Of a stretch of 64,000 bases of DNA, positions 23,517 through 36,009 are shown piece after piece. The stretch covers positions 926,920 through 990,919 of the forward strand of contig UESW01003878.1 in assembly GCA_900491605.1 (NCBI GenBank), in the 5' to 3' direction. Under the pieces are notes generated by a model. It did not search any database, had not been told where the DNA came from, and worked only from the letters and a program-made list of their open reading frames with translations. The position numbers and the translations under genes are program-made. Source of the DNA: Calamus simplicifolius. Its lineage: Eukaryota; Streptophyta; Magnoliopsida; Arecales; Arecaceae. The first letter of the stretch is position 1. Every line of letters starts with the position of its first letter.

Positions 23517-24844
23517 CTTTATAAGATGGCTTAATATTTCAATTAATATTTACATATTATAATAGTATTTATATATTAGATTATATAGTTATATAAAAAA
23601 TATGACAAATAAATGATAGCAATGAAATAGTTCATAGTAGAAAATTAAGTCTTTCTTTTATACCATGTGTAAAGCCAAATTAAATAGCTCTTAAATATTT
23701 TTAACTATGAAATTAAAATATTATCTAATGAGAACACTATAAAGCTTTGTTAGGGCTATAGTAGCCATTTTCATAGTAACCATATCTCTATTTTTCTTAA
23801 AAAATATCATTTTTAAAAATATTTCACCTATTTTTTAATCTTTAGTTTCAAATTAATTAATTTTTAAAATTTAAAAATAACTTAATCTCATGCATATATT
23901 CTATTTATCTTAATTTTAATTTTAAAATAATAATTTTAAAATTTAAATAAAAAAATATAGAAAAAAATTATGTAAATAAATATCTAATATTTATTTATCT
24001 TATCAAATCCAACCAATTCTCATCTCATTACTTTAAAGAAAAAAGCAAAAAGTATGAATAATAAACCTAAATAGGTTTACGATATTATTATCATATGACC
24101 AATTATATTAATTTTTTCCCATCATATTAATTTTTTTCCCATCACATTAATTTTGGCTCCCATCTCATGAATTCAAAAAAGTAAAATTATGAAAAAAGAT
24201 TCAAATTTAAAAGTTCCTAAAGTTTTGGGACGTCCTTTGAGCTCACATCGTTTAATTATTCTTCGTTTAAGTATGCATCTAATGTATGATTATGAGATGG
24301 TCGAATAAATTTTAAAGCTCTAAATATTTTATGATATAAAAAATAAAAATTTTAAAATATTTATAGAAATTATATAGTTCATATTATTTTATAAACTAAT
24401 ATATCAATTTATAAAATTCATCTATAAAAATTTCTAAATTTTAAAACTTTTTATCTTATTTTAATTTTCTAATTAAAATCAAATTAGTGAAAAAGAAATC
24501 TAAATTTTAAAACTATTATATTATATTTTAAAATTAAATCAAATTAGTTTCCTATCGATTATAAAAATGATATATTTCATATTAGTTTATAGAATAATGA
24601 TCAATCTATAAAATTTGCCTATAAAATATTTCAAAATTTTAACCTTTTTATCTTATTTTTAAATTTAAATAAAATCAACACTTGTAAGAGTATAAAAATA
24701 ATATATTTCATATTATTTTATAGAATAATAAATAAATCTATAAAAAATATTCTATAAAAATATTTTAAAATTTTAAAACTTTTAATTTGATTTTTATTTT
24801 TGAAACTTAAGTTCAATATGCTTCTTAGACTCATTTATGATTAC
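22653..24844. other. AT-rich intergenic spacer
   Basis: About 2.2 kb of very AT-rich sequence with many A/T runs and no coding frame. The only definite feature is a CT microsatellite at 23483-23514. Confidence 0.7.
23483..23514 (+). repeat. CT dinucleotide microsatellite
   Basis: An uninterrupted TC/CT run of about 32 bases is followed by CCCC. Confidence 0.95.
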
Positions 24845-25157
24845 TTCTCGATGATCTATAGAGCGGTTTCTATGGCGCTACCAAGCTGGGCTTTATTAGC
24901 TTGATCGGCACCTAATCATCGCTCCAATAGAGAGATGGCAATCGGAGATGCATACCTTTCACTTGCTATAGGGTGAATGCATAATCATCCTCAAGGATGT
25001 AGCCATCCAACTAGGCCTACCAATAGATAGCCTTCCCATGATAAACAACTTCTACCACAACTAGGTTAAGGGGTGTGAACGATTATTGGAAGCCAGACCT
25101 TCAGACTCTATGATCATGGACTCCCATCTGTTCTCAACTGAGCATTTCCAACAGTTG
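24845..25157 (+). pseudogene. Plant mobile domain (PMD) protein fragment, 5' piece
   Basis: Reading plus-strand frames gives FYGATKLGFISLIGT, then after a one-base frame change ERWQSEMHTFHLL, GECIIILKDVAIQLGLPIDS and SMIMDSHLFSTEHFQQL. This order (S-L-I, E-R-W-x-x-E-T/M-x-T-F-H-L, G-E, T/I-L-x-D-V, L-G-L-P-I) is that of the plant mobile domain found in MAIN/MAIL proteins and in MULE- and Gypsy-captured relatives. Stops (after HLL and NFYHN) and a frameshift show decay. Copia1 interrupts it at 25157/25158; it resumes at 35551. Confidence 0.78.
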
Positions 25158-26711
25158 TGTTGGCCTAGATGGCAACCCAAGAGGGGGGTGAATTGGGTTC
25201 TAAAAAAAATTTAATTCTTTTAAAAACTTTTTGCTTTGATATGAAAGAGCTTAAGTGCAAAGTAGATAAATGCTAATCACAAATAAATGAGAGAGAGACT
25301 AAGAAACAAACACGGCAAACACAAAGATTTTATAGTGGTTCGGTGTATCCAACACCTACGTCCACTCCCAAGCTTCACTTGGGTCCACACTATAATCCTT
25401 TTGATTACAGTCGAGTTGTTTTACAAGCTCACAACTCAACTTATTGTTTCCCCTGGGATCACAACGAACCCAGCTGATTTTTCGGGCTCACCAGCACACA
25501 ACCCAACAACAAGCTATCCTTAGCTTGTACCGAGGTATACTACATCCACTAACTCAATCCCCCGATTGAATTAGCAAACACTAATGAAAAATAGAGTTTA
25601 AGTACTCAGCAGCTCCTCAAATGAGCAAATAAACAATAAACTAAACAAGGATAAAAAAAGCCTGTTTGAAGCTCTTTGAATGTGTACTTTTCTTCTTTTC
25701 CTCTTCTCCTTTGAAAGATTGAATCAGGGCCTCAGCTCAGATTCTTCTAAAATTTGCAGTTGAGAAGTTGAGGATTTGTGGCTTTTGCTTCCTTTCTTCT
25801 AATAATGAAAATCTCCTTGATTTGAGCTTGAGAAGCTTGTGGATTTCTCTTTGAGCTTTCTAAGGTTGATGGATTTGAGCTCTGAGTCTTTCCTCTTGAT
25901 TTCTCTTTCTTTTTCACTAAGTATTTTTCTTAATTTTTCTCTCTTTTTCTCTTCTTTTCAAACGAACGGTTTTTCCCTTTATATATCTCTTAATCCAAGA
26001 TTAGGTGGGAAATATAGCCGTTGTGAGATGCTTGAATCTTTCTACATACAAAGAAAATAGCCGTTAGAGGTTAGGTAAAAAGAAATCTTACCATTGGAGT
26101 CTATTCTGACAGATAAAAAATTCGTTCCTAACAGGTTGGAGTCGGCTCCAACTTTTTAGGTGTCGGCTCCAAGTCGGGTATCCAAAATAGAAAATAAAAA
26201 GTTGTTGAGGAGTCGGCTCCGAGAAAGTTAAGTGTGGCTCGCCGCTTTCGGGGGTCGGCTCCGCAATCCGAATGTGTCGGCTTCAGAAATGCTCATAAAA
26301 CACGCTCTCTATTCTCAGGTTAGAGTCGGCTCCAGAAAATCAGGTGTCGGCTCCCGAACTCTCAGGTGTTGGCTTCCGAATACTGGGTGTCGGCTCAAAA
26401 ACTGAAACAGAATACGCTTCTCTGTATCTCAGGTTGGAGTCGGCTCTGAAACTCTGGGTGTCGACTCCAGACTGTGCCAAAATTCTAGAAAACTTCTGAT
26501 ACGCCTTGGGGTCGGCTCCTGACCATTTGGGTGTCGACTCCAAGCTCTGAACTTTAAAAATTCTTTTGACATTTTGATTCAAAACTTGTTTCTTTATTCC
26601 TTTTGATTGATCAAACATTTTTAATCCCTGTAACACTTATTAAATCTATTAGAAACATATAAATATACTCATGTCTTTTATTAATCATCAAAATCAATAC
26701 TTGAGTCAACA
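25158..26711 (-). repeat. Copia1 3' LTR (left copy)
   Basis: 1554 bp, homologous to 33987-35550. It ends GAGTCAACA at 26711 next to the polypurine tract. It holds the GTCGGCTCC motif array. Confidence 0.92.
26138..26550 (-). repeat. Array of short GTCGGCTCC motifs in Copia1 3' LTR
   Basis: About 14 copies of G(A/T)GTCGGCTCC or close variants (GTGTCGACTCC, GTGTTGGCTTCC), irregularly spaced at 15-60 bases. In the element's own sense they read GGAGCCGAC(A/T)C. The same array lies in the 5' LTR. Confidence 0.85.
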
Positions 26712-26725
26712 ATCTCCCCCTTTTT
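26712..26725 (-). promoter_or_regulatory. Polypurine tract of Copia1
   Basis: On the minus strand AAAAAGGGGGAGAT directly precedes the 3' LTR start TGTTGACTC. Confidence 0.88.
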
Positions 26726-27659
26726 GATGATTATAAAAACATTGAGTATATGCATGAGTTAAACAATAAGATTTTCAACTCAAATTTCTCAAATATTTAG
26801 TTTTCATAGTAAGCTCCCCTGAACGAAGTAGCTCCCCCTATGATACTCAATTTAACAGTAAACTTTTAATGTTTGATATAATTAAACAATCATATCAAAT
26901 TATATCAAATTAAGTGCACATATGTCAAATTACTTCTCTCTATATGTAATACCAATTAATTAAGCTTATTTATTCCAATGCATATACAAATACTTTTCCC
27001 TCTTTTTAACTTTTGATGCATATACGACTATCAATTACTTCTCCCCCTTTTTTGTAATCAACAAAAAGGTTAAGAAGTTTCAAGATAAAATTGAGAGATG
27101 CTTCAAAGATCAAATGATATTCATTAAGTATCAAATAAGTTCATTACATAAAGTAAGTATTACATCATATTGCAAAAAGAAACTTCATTACATCAAAATT
27201 TCAAACTAAACTACGCTTCATTACATAAGACTTTAGTGAAAAGTAAATCAACATCAAACTAAACTAAACATCATCTTTTAATTACATCAAATAACTTCAT
27301 TACAATGTAATCAAAATTAGTTCTAAGAAGTCTTTGCAAATCTTCTAATATTTTTTCCATTCCTTCACTTTGAGTTCTTACAAATTCCTTTAGTATTCTA
27401 TCAATAAATACACATGCAGTCATAATTTTGTCCTGAAGCTCAGCATTGCATTTGGAGTAAGTCTCTAAATCTCCACCAATATCTTAAGTTCTTCAAAAAT
27501 ATTCTTGAGATCATTCTTCAAAGATTTTGCGGAGGCTCCAAGTGTAGATTCAATTTTACCAATTCTTTCATCCAAAGAATAATACATTTCTCTTAAATTC
27601 ATTAAACTGTTGTCAATTTCTGTTTTCATTTCTTCCTTGTGAGTAGCAAATAAACTTTT
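26726..27659 (-). other. Copia1 internal 3' region
   Basis: AT-rich internal sequence between the extra ORF and the polypurine tract. Further short CTCCCCC(T/A) runs occur at about 26827-26837 and 27042-27050, resembling extra polypurine-tract copies on the minus strand. No coding frame is supported. Confidence 0.6.
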
Positions 27660-28660
27660 AAGCTGTTCTAACTGGATATCAGAAAAACCAATAGATGACG
27701 TAGGCGGTGGTACATGTGTAGGAGCTGGAGTAGGTGCCGGTGGTGGTGAAGATCTGCTAGGCTCTGGTGATGGATGTCTCGCTGATGGACCTGCCTCAGA
27801 TGGTGCAGTAGCCCTAATATCACTGCTCTCTCATCCAGATGGCCTTTCCTTTCCCATCTACCATCCACTTTTACAAACCCCATTCTATGCACAGTAGCCA
27901 AGCTGTAGTAATCTGTGTGTCTAAGGTTCTTCGATGGCTCATTGTCAGAAATCAACTCCTTGACTTCTAAAAACCATGGTTAGGATCATCCCATAAGGCA
28001 ATGAAGATCTCCTCTTGCCCCGGCCTCAGCCATATACCATATCATCATTCCAGCAAGATTAATTGGCTGACCCGTCAAGATACTATCCATAATCACTATG
28101 TCTCGCTCTGAGACATACTCAAAACGGCCAATCTTGGGAAAAAGATCCTACCACAAATGTTATGCAGCAATCTAAGTTCAAGTGGCAATTGATTTGCCCT
28201 AACTTCCTCAAACTCTGTTATTTCTCTTCCTAATATCCTTGACAAAGCATTTGATCTCTCACTGTGAATGTCCCGCAAGCCCAGTGACAGGGATGCCTAA
28301 AAGATTTCCTAAGATCTGAAATGTGAGATGAATTCTCTTCCTCTTATAGAACTGACTATTCCACCATCTCCCCTTGATAAATTGAGATAAAATTCCTTAA
28401 CTAGGGCTGGATAAGTGGGAACATCCAAAGAACATACCTTATCCCAACCGAGCTCTTTAATTTGTCTACCGATTGCAAAACCCTCGGCTTCAAAGAAATC
28501 GAAATCCACCTTTCTTCCATGGTATGACTCGCCAGGAAGGATATCTACTTGAGGAGAGGAAGGGCTAGGATTATCCGAGTGAGTTGAAGAGGAATCATTG
28601 TTTGGGAAAGGTTCACGGACGGGACGCCGAGCCGTGCACTTCCTTGTAGCCACGGGAGCA
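27660..28660 (-). pseudogene. Copia1 extra ORF downstream of pol (putative plant transposon protein)
   Basis: Minus-strand frames give a basic, Ser/Pro-rich start, then GRKVDFDFFEAEGFAIGRQI, ELGWDKVCSL and YPALVKEFYLNLS (28500-28370). After a frame change come ITEFEEVRANQLPLELRLLH (28230-28160) and ILTGQPINLAGMMIWYMAEA (28090-28020), then a proline-rich tail. This matches, from memory, the putative plant transposon protein domain found in accessory (often called env-like) ORFs of Sireviruses and Athila-type elements. No signal peptide or membrane segment is evident here. At least three frame breaks make it a pseudogene. Its function in the family is not known. Confidence 0.72.
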
Positions 28661-28784
28661 TCAAAGATCGATCCCTATGCTTAGGTGTCATTGGAATCTT
28701 AGGGAATGGTTGATTTGAGGAGTATTTGGCTTTGGGAGGTTTGAGGGGTTTTGGAGAAGGTTTGGAGAAGATAGAAAATGAGAA

Positions 28785-28960
28785 GGTGTCGACTCTGCCC
28801 TAATATAATCAATTTGGGTCCACCAGGTGTCGACTCCCGAAAGTCGGGTGTCGACTCCAAGTCGCTAGCACTGTTAGCGCCCGAGCTGGAGTCGGCTGCT
28901 TAAGCGGGTGTTGGCTCCAAGGTTAGAGACAAGAGCGACACAGATAAGGTGTCGACTCCA
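28785..28960 (-). repeat. Second array of GTCGACTCC/GTCGGCTCC motifs, between pol and extra ORF
   Basis: Six or seven copies (GGTGTCGACTCC, GGAGTCGGCT, GTGTTGGCTCC) lie in about 175 bases, just upstream (in element sense) of the extra ORF. It is the same motif as in the LTRs. Confidence 0.8.
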
Positions 28961-29154
28961 CGATAGTTTCAGAGAAAAATAAATGAGTTTCAAGCAGCCG
29001 AAACTTGCCAAAATAAGGTCAATAAATTTTTGAAAAAATCTTTGGAACGTGGAGAATCAAATTGCTCAAAAGTCTAGATAAATTGTCCTTAAAATCATGA
29101 AAGAAATCAAAATTGATTGAATTCTAGATAATCTTTCCTTTGGAGTTTCAGGAT

Positions 29155-32100
29155 CATTCCAAAGGATCACAAATTCCTAATTCTCCTCTAAGATAACAAA
29201 ATCTCTCTTCACTCAAAGGTTTTGTAAATATATCAGCTAGCTGTTCTTCAGTATTAACATAATCAAGGCAAATTTCATTGTTAGCTACATGTTCTCTTAT
29301 AAAGTGATATCTAATTTCAATGTGCTTAGTTCTTGAACGTTGTATTGGATTCTTAGTTAAATTGATTGCACTTGTATTATCACATCTAATAGGAGTTTTA
29401 TCAAGTGTTATGTCATAATCTTCAAGTTATCGCTTAATCCAAAGGATTTGAGCACAGCAACTTCCAGCTGCAACATATTCTGCTTCAGCAGTGATAATGC
29501 AACCGAATTTTGCTTTTTGCTAAACCAAAAGATTAAGTTACTTCCTAAAAATTGACATGCACCACTTGTACTTTTTCTATCTAGTTTACATCCAGCATAA
29601 TCAGAATCTGAATAAGCAATCAAATTAAGTGTTGAATCTCTAGAATACCATAATCCTACATTTTTTGTTCCACTTAGATATCTTAGTATTCTTTTTACAG
29701 CAATTAAGTGAGATTCTTTAGGTTCTGATTGAAATCTAGCACATAAACAAACAGCAAATATGATATCAAGTCTACTTGCGGTTAAGTAAAGTAGAGATCC
29801 GATCATACCTCTATATATTTTTGATCAACTTTCTTACCGTCTTCATCTTTATCCAATTTGCATGAAGGACTCATAGGTGTTCTAAGGGGTTTGATTGATT
29901 CCATTCCAAACTTCTTGAGTATTTCCTTTGTGTACTTTGTTTAGTTGATAAAAATCCCTTCTTTGCTTTGCTTGATTTGGAGTCCTAGAAAGAAGTTGAG
30001 TTCTCCCATCATGCTCATCTCGAATTCACCCTGCATTAGCTTAGCAAATTCTTGACACAAATGATTGTTAGTAGCACCGAATACAATATCATCTACATAT
30101 ATTTGTGCTACTAATAAGTCTTTATCTTTTCTTTTCAAAAATAGGGTTTTGTCTACATTTCCTCTAAAAAAACCATTTTCAATTAGAAATTTGCTTAACC
30201 TATCATACCAAGCTCTAGGTGCTTGTTTTAAACCATATAGTGCTTTGTGTAATTTAAAAACATGATTTGGAAATTCATGATCTTCAAAACCAGGTGGTTG
30301 TTCCACAAAAACTTCCTCATTTATAAAACCATTTAAAAATGCACTTTTAACATCCATTTGAAATAGATTGATGTTCATATGACATGCAAATGCAAGTAGT
30401 AATCTAATTGCCTCTAATCTAGCTACAGGTGCAAAAGTTTCATCAAAATCAATTCCTTCTTCTTGATTATATCCTTTTGCAACTAATCTAGCTTTATTTC
30501 TGATTACTATGCCATTTTCATCCAATTTTTTCCTAAATACCCATTTAGATCCTATAACTGAATGACTTTTAGGTCTATCAACTAAGGACCATACATTATT
30601 CCTAGCAAACTGATTTAATTCTTCTTGCATAGCTAGCATAATTACTATCTTTTTCAGCTTCTTCAATAGTTTTAGGTTTAATTTGAGATACAAATGCAAG
30701 ATGATTATTGATATTCCTCATAGATGATCTAGTTCTTACTCCTTGAGATGATCACCTATAATCAATTCCTTCGGATGACCATAGGCATATCTCCAATCTC
30801 TAGGAAGATCTACTTCATTATGATTAGTATCAATAACATCAACCCTAGGTGAATCATCATCTTTAGCTTCTTGTTCATGATCTGAAGATACATCTATATT
30901 TAATTTTTCAATATCTCTTTCTAGAATATTTGTATCTTCCTCATCATCAATCTTTTCTGAACTTGATGCTAAAGACTCATCAAAAACTACATGAATAGAT
31001 TCTTCTACAATTAAGGATTTCTTGTTAAATATTCTATAGGCTTTACTAGTTGTTAAATATCCTAAGAATATGCATTCATCAGATTTTGCATCAAATTTAC
31101 CAAGATTATCTTTTCCATTATTATGAATAAAATATTTACAGCCAAATGCATGAAAATAACTAATGTTTGGTTTCCTATTATTCCATAATTCATAAGGAGT
31201 TTTCTTAAGAATTGGCCTAATTAGGGCTATGTTAAGGATGTAACATACCGTGTTTATAGCTTCCGCCCAAAAGTATTTGGTAGGTTGCTTTCACATAGCA
31301 TGGTACGGGCCATGTCTTCTAACGTCCTATTTTTTCTTTCTACAACTCCATTTTGCTGAGGTGTTCTAGGTGCAGAGAAATTATAATGAATGTCATGTTC
31401 AATGCAGAAACTTTCAAACAAATGATTTTCAAATTCAGTGCCATGATCACTTCTAAGAGACACTATGGTGTTATTTTTCTCTTTATTGACTTTCTTGAAG
31501 AATTTCAAAAATATTGAGAAAGTCTCATCCTTGTGAGCCAAAATAATACCCAAGTGAATCTAGAATAATCATATACTATCACAATGCCATATTTCTTTTC
31601 TCTAGACTTGTTGTTCTAGTAGGTCCAAAAGGTCATGTGAAGTAGCTCTAGTGGCCTAGAAGTGGAAACAATATTTTTAGATTTGAAAGAGTTTCTAGTT
31701 TGTTTTCCAAATTGACATGCATCACAAATTTGGTTATTTTCAAAATCTAACTTTGGAAGTCCTTTAACTAAGTCCATTCTAATCAATTTTGAAATCAAGT
31801 GTGTGCTTGCATGACCTAATCTACGATGCCATAACCATCCAATCTTATTTACATTAGCATTATCAGCAACTAGGCAATGATTACTAGTAAACAAATTGTC
31901 CAAATCAATTAAGTATACATTGCCATTTCTATATCCAGTAAATATAATGCTATTGTTAATAGGATTAGAGACGGTGCAGATAGAAGCTTCAAATGAAACT
32001 TTGAAACCTTTATCGCATAATTGGCTAATACTAATTAAGTTATGCTTTAAACCATCTACATAAAGAACATTTTCAATGAAAGTGAGGGAGTTATCTGAAT

Positions 32101-33924
32101 TTTACTAAATCCCATAATCTGGCCTTTACCATTATCACCAAATGTGACAACTCCTCCTCTTTTATCCTCAAGGGTGATGAATTGCTCCTTATCACCCGTC
32201 ATGTGTCTTGAGCAGCTGCTATCAAGATACCACTTTTGTTTTGATCTTTTGGCTGCAAGATACTCCTGCAAAGTAATCAAACTTTCTGTTTAGGTACCCA
32301 AGCTTTCTTGGGTCCTTCATGATTAGTAGCAACAAAGATTGTTCCTTTCGGAACCCATATTTTCTTTCCTTTACTACTTAAATTATTGTTAATTTTTCTA
32401 AAATTGCATTCATAAGCTTTATGTCCCTTTTTGTTACAACAATAACATGAAACATCATTTTTATCCTATTCTTTTCTAAAGAAATTTTTAACATACTTTG
32501 CTTCTTGTTAGGCCTATAACCCAATCTAGCTTTATCAAATACAGCTCTTTGATTACTCAATAACAAATTAAGTTTTTCTGAGCTATATGTAAATTTATCG
32601 ACTAGATTTTTATATTTATCAACTTCTTTCTTTACACTAACATTTTCATTAGAAATTGACTCTTTATCTTTTAACAAATTCTTGTTTTCAGATTTCAATT
32701 CTTCAACTTCATGTGTTAGTTTATCCTTTTCCTTGACAAGATTTAAATTATCATTTTTAAAACTTTGCTTTTCTTTTTCAGAATTTTAAAATCACTAACT
32801 AATTCATTAAATACATCAAGCAATTCGTCAAAGGTAAAGTCATGAGTTTTGTTACATACCTCATCGTCTTCTTTTGCCATAAAGCAAATGTTTGCAACTT
32901 CCTTTGTTCCTCCTCAGATGAAGATTCTTCGATGTCGCTCCATGTTGCAATGTATGCCTTTTTCTTTTTCTTGTATCCCTTTTTCAATTGAGGACAATCA
33001 TATCTAAAGTGCCCCGGTTTCTTACATTCATAGCATATGAGGGGGTCTTTCTCTTTATCCTTGTCCTTTTCTTTTTCTTTTTCACCATCCATCTTTGTTA
33101 CAAATTTTTTCTTGTGGAAGGGTCTCCTTCTTTGTATAAATCTTTTGAATTTCTTAGCAAGAAGTGCAGTCTCCTCATCATCATCATCTTCTTCTTCATC
33201 ACTGCTGCTCTTCTCAATTTCTGCAGCTTTAAGGGCAATTGTTATCTTCTTTTGACATCTCCTCTTGATGTTGCTTCATGGTCAGTTCATGGGTCATTAA
33301 TGATCCAAGTAGCTCTTCCAAAGGTAATGTATTTAAATCTTTGACTTCTTGGATGGCAGTTACTTTCGCTTTCCATGATCTTGGAAGAAACCTAAGGATT
33401 TTACGAACCAATTCAGAGTTAGTATAGGTCTTACCATGACTTTTTAGACCATTTACAATATCAGTAAATCTAGTTTACATACATGTGATAGTTTCATTTT
33501 GTTCCATGCTAAATAATTCATACTTATGAACAAGAATATTAATCTTAGATTCTTTGACTTGATTAGTACCCTCATGGGTAACTTCTAGTCTATCCCAAAT
33601 TTTTTTGCGGAAATACATGTAGAGATTCTATTAAACTCATTAGCATATAAAGCACAATATAAAACATTCATTGCCTTAGCATTGAGATGAGCCATTTTCC
33701 TATCGTTCTCATTCCAATCCCTTTGGGTTTAGGAACTATTGAACCATCTACTAAGTGTGTTGGTGTGCTAGGTCCATTAGTGATTACACTCCAAAGCTCA
33801 TAATCTAAAGCTTGAATAAAAATTTTTATTCTAGCTTTCCAATAAGAATAATTAGAACCATTGAATAAGGAGGTCTATTGGTAGAATGACCTTCAGCATA
33901 TGAAGATCCAGCTTGAGCTGCCAT
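29155..33924 (-). pseudogene. Copia1 gag-pol, multiple frameshifts
   Basis: ATG at 33924 starts gag (AAQAGSSYAEG; LRFLPRSWKAKVTAIQEVKD near 33400-33340). A Lys/Glu-rich stretch precedes the zinc knuckle CYECKKPGHFRYDC near 33030-32990. The protease box reads WYLDSSCSRHMTG near 32230, with Ser where most have Gly after D-S. GAG-pre-integrase (WHRRLGHAS, CDACQFGKQ) is at 31830-31700. Integrase shows RSDHGTEFEN and PQQNGVVERKNRTL at 31460-31320. RT runs 30600-29941 with YVDDIVFGA near 30100, and RNase H from 29806 to the stop at 29155. Frames change at roughly ten places. Confidence 0.9.
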
Positions 33925-33972
33925 TTGGATCTTTAACTCTTAATCATTGGATCAAACAAGAAATGAGCACTA

Positions 33973-33984
33973 GCTCTGATACCA
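33973..33984 (-). promoter_or_regulatory. Primer-binding site of Copia1 (initiator tRNA-Met type)
   Basis: On the minus strand TGGTATCAGAGC lies two bases (AT) after the LTR end CCAACA. This is the standard complement of plant initiator tRNA-Met used by most plant Copia elements. Confidence 0.95.
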
Positions 33985-33986
33985 AT

Positions 33987-35550
33987 TGTTGGCCCAGATG
34001 GCAACCCAAGAGGGGAGGTGAATTGGGTTCTAAAAAAATTTAACTCTTTTAAAAACTTTTTTCTTTGATATGAAAGAGCTTAAGTGCAAAGTAGATAAAT
34101 GCTAATCACAAATAAATGAGAGAGAGACTAAGAAACAAAGCACGGCAAACACAAAGAGTTTATAGTGGTTCAGTGTATCCAACACCTACGTCCACTCCCA
34201 AGATTCACTTGGGTCTACACTATAATCCTTTTGATTACAGTCAGTTGTTTTACAAGCTCACAACTCAAAACTTGTGTTTCCCCAGGGATCACAATGAACC
34301 CAGCTGGTTTTTCGGGCTCACCAGCACATAACTCAACAACAAGCTATCCTTAGCTTGTACCGAGGTATACTACCTCCACTAACTCAATCTCCCGATTGAA
34401 TTAGCAAACACTAATGAAAAATAGAGTTTAAGTACACAACAGCTCCTCAAATGAGCAAATAAACAATAAACTAAACAAGGATAAGAAAAGCATGTTTGAA
34501 GCTCTTTGAATGTGTGCTTTCTTCTTTTCTTCTTTTCTTCTTCTCCTTTAAAAGATTGAATCAGGGCCTCAGCTCAGATTCTTCAGAAATTTGCAGTTAA
34601 GAAGTTGAGGATTTGGGGCTTTTGCTTCCTTTCTTCTAATGATGGAAATCTCCTTGATTTGAGCTTGAGAAGCTTGTGGATTTCTCTTTAAGCTTTCTGA
34701 GGTTGATGGATTTGAACTCTGAGTCTTTCCTCTTGATTTCTCTTTCTTTTTCACTAAGTATTTTTCTTGATTTTTCTCTCTTTTCTCTTCTTTTCAAACA
34801 ACGGTTTTCCTCTTTATATATATCTCTTAATCCAAGATTAGGTGGAAATATAGCCATTGTGAGATGCTTGGATCTTTGTACACACAAAGAAAATAATCGT
34901 TAGAGGTTAGGTAAAAAGAAATCTTACCGTTGGAGTCCGTTCTGACAGATAAAAGATCCGTTCATGAGAGGTTGGAGTCGGCTCCAACTTTTTAGGTGTC
35001 GGCTCCAAGTTGGGTATACAAAAATAGAAAATAAAAAGTTATTGAGGAGTCAGCTCTGAGAAAGTTAAGTATCGCCTCGCCGCTTTCGGGGGTCGGCTCC
35101 GCAATCCGAAGGTGTCGGCTCCAGAAATGCTCATAAAAACACGCTCTCTGTTCTCAGGTTACAGTCGGCTCCAGAAAATCAGGTGTCGGCTCCCGAACTC
35201 TCAGGTATCGGCTCACGAATACTGGGTATCAGCTCCGAAAATTGAAACAGAATACGCTTCTCAGTATCTGAGGTTGGAGTCGGCTCTGAAACTCTGGGTG
35301 TCGACTTCAGACCGTGCCAAAATTTCAGAAAACTTCTGATACGCCTTGGGGTCGGCTCCTGACCATTTGGGTGTCGACTCCAAGCTCTGAACTTAAAAAA
35401 TTCTTTGACATTTTGATTCAAAACTTGTTTCTTTATTCCTTTGATTGATCAAACATTTTTAATCCCTGTAATACTTGTTAAATCTATTAGAAACATAGTA
35501 AATATACTCATGTCTTTTATTAATCATCAAAATCAATACTTGAGTCAACA
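33987..35550 (-). repeat. Copia1 5' LTR (right copy)
   Basis: 1564 bp, homologous to 25158-26711, with the GTCGGCTCC array at about 34970-35385. TSD AGTTG follows at 35551. Confidence 0.92.
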
Positions 35551-36000
35551 AGTTGTCAGCTATTGCTGATGAGGTCATCGTATGGCGCCCTGCATGGGCT
35601 TACATCTTATAACTCATTGGTGAGGTGTTGTTCATAGATAAGTCATCCTCAAGGGTGCACCTCATGTTCTCCCTTTAGGATTTTGGTAAAGTTGGGTGTT
35701 ATAAATAGGGTAGTGCATGTCTAGCATGACTATATAAAAAGTTATCATATGTCTTACTTTACAAGTTTCAAACTTATGTTGAATGCAGGTTGACAATCTT
35801 GAGGGCATACACCAGCTTGGTGGGGACAATATTTGGGCCTAACGTGAGCTGCTATTAAGAGTCATCGATGAGTATCAGCAACTCATTGTGCTACCATTAG
35901 ATGCACCTCTGATATCACTCGGGTATGTGGTAATGCTCAAGGGAGTTAGGGCACCAGTCTATGTCGGGCACATAGGACCGAATGTCAGGTACCCAAACAT
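35551..36000 (+). pseudogene. Plant mobile domain fragment, 3' piece
   Basis: This resumes the reading of the 24845-25157 fragment after removal of Copia1 and one TSD: SAIADEVIVWRPAWAYIL, then LIGEVLFIDKSSSRVHLMFS and DFGKVG. These correspond to the A-R-A-Y-I-L-x-L-I-G...D-K-S-x-x-x-V-H segment of the PMD. A possible intron (about 35710-35788) follows, then VDNLEGIHQLGGDNIWA. Stops within the frame show it is dead. Gene identity beyond the domain is unknown. Confidence 0.72.
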
Positions 36001-36009
36001 GCCTAAGGT

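Larger units (their letters stand above)
25158..35550 (-). mobile_element. Copia1: Sirevirus-like Ty1/copia retrotransposon, 10.4 kb, with perfect TSD
   Basis: The LTRs are 25158-26711 and 33987-35550, both TGTTGG...CAACA. Target duplication AGTTG lies at 25153-25157 and 35551-35555. On the minus strand the order is 5' LTR (right), initiator-tRNA-Met primer site, gag, protease, integrase, RT, RNase H, an extra ORF, polypurine tract, 3' LTR (left). An extra ORF after pol, a Met primer site and repeated short motifs in noncoding parts fit the SIRE/Maximus lineage. It is inserted in a PMD pseudogene. Coding parts carry several frameshifts, and the LTRs differ at many scattered positions. Confidence 0.92.

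Noticed and set aside
33973..33984. tRNA-like sequence
   Set aside because: It is only the 12-base primer-binding complement of initiator tRNA-Met at the Copia1 LTR, not a tRNA gene. No tRNA or rRNA gene was recognised anywhere in the window.
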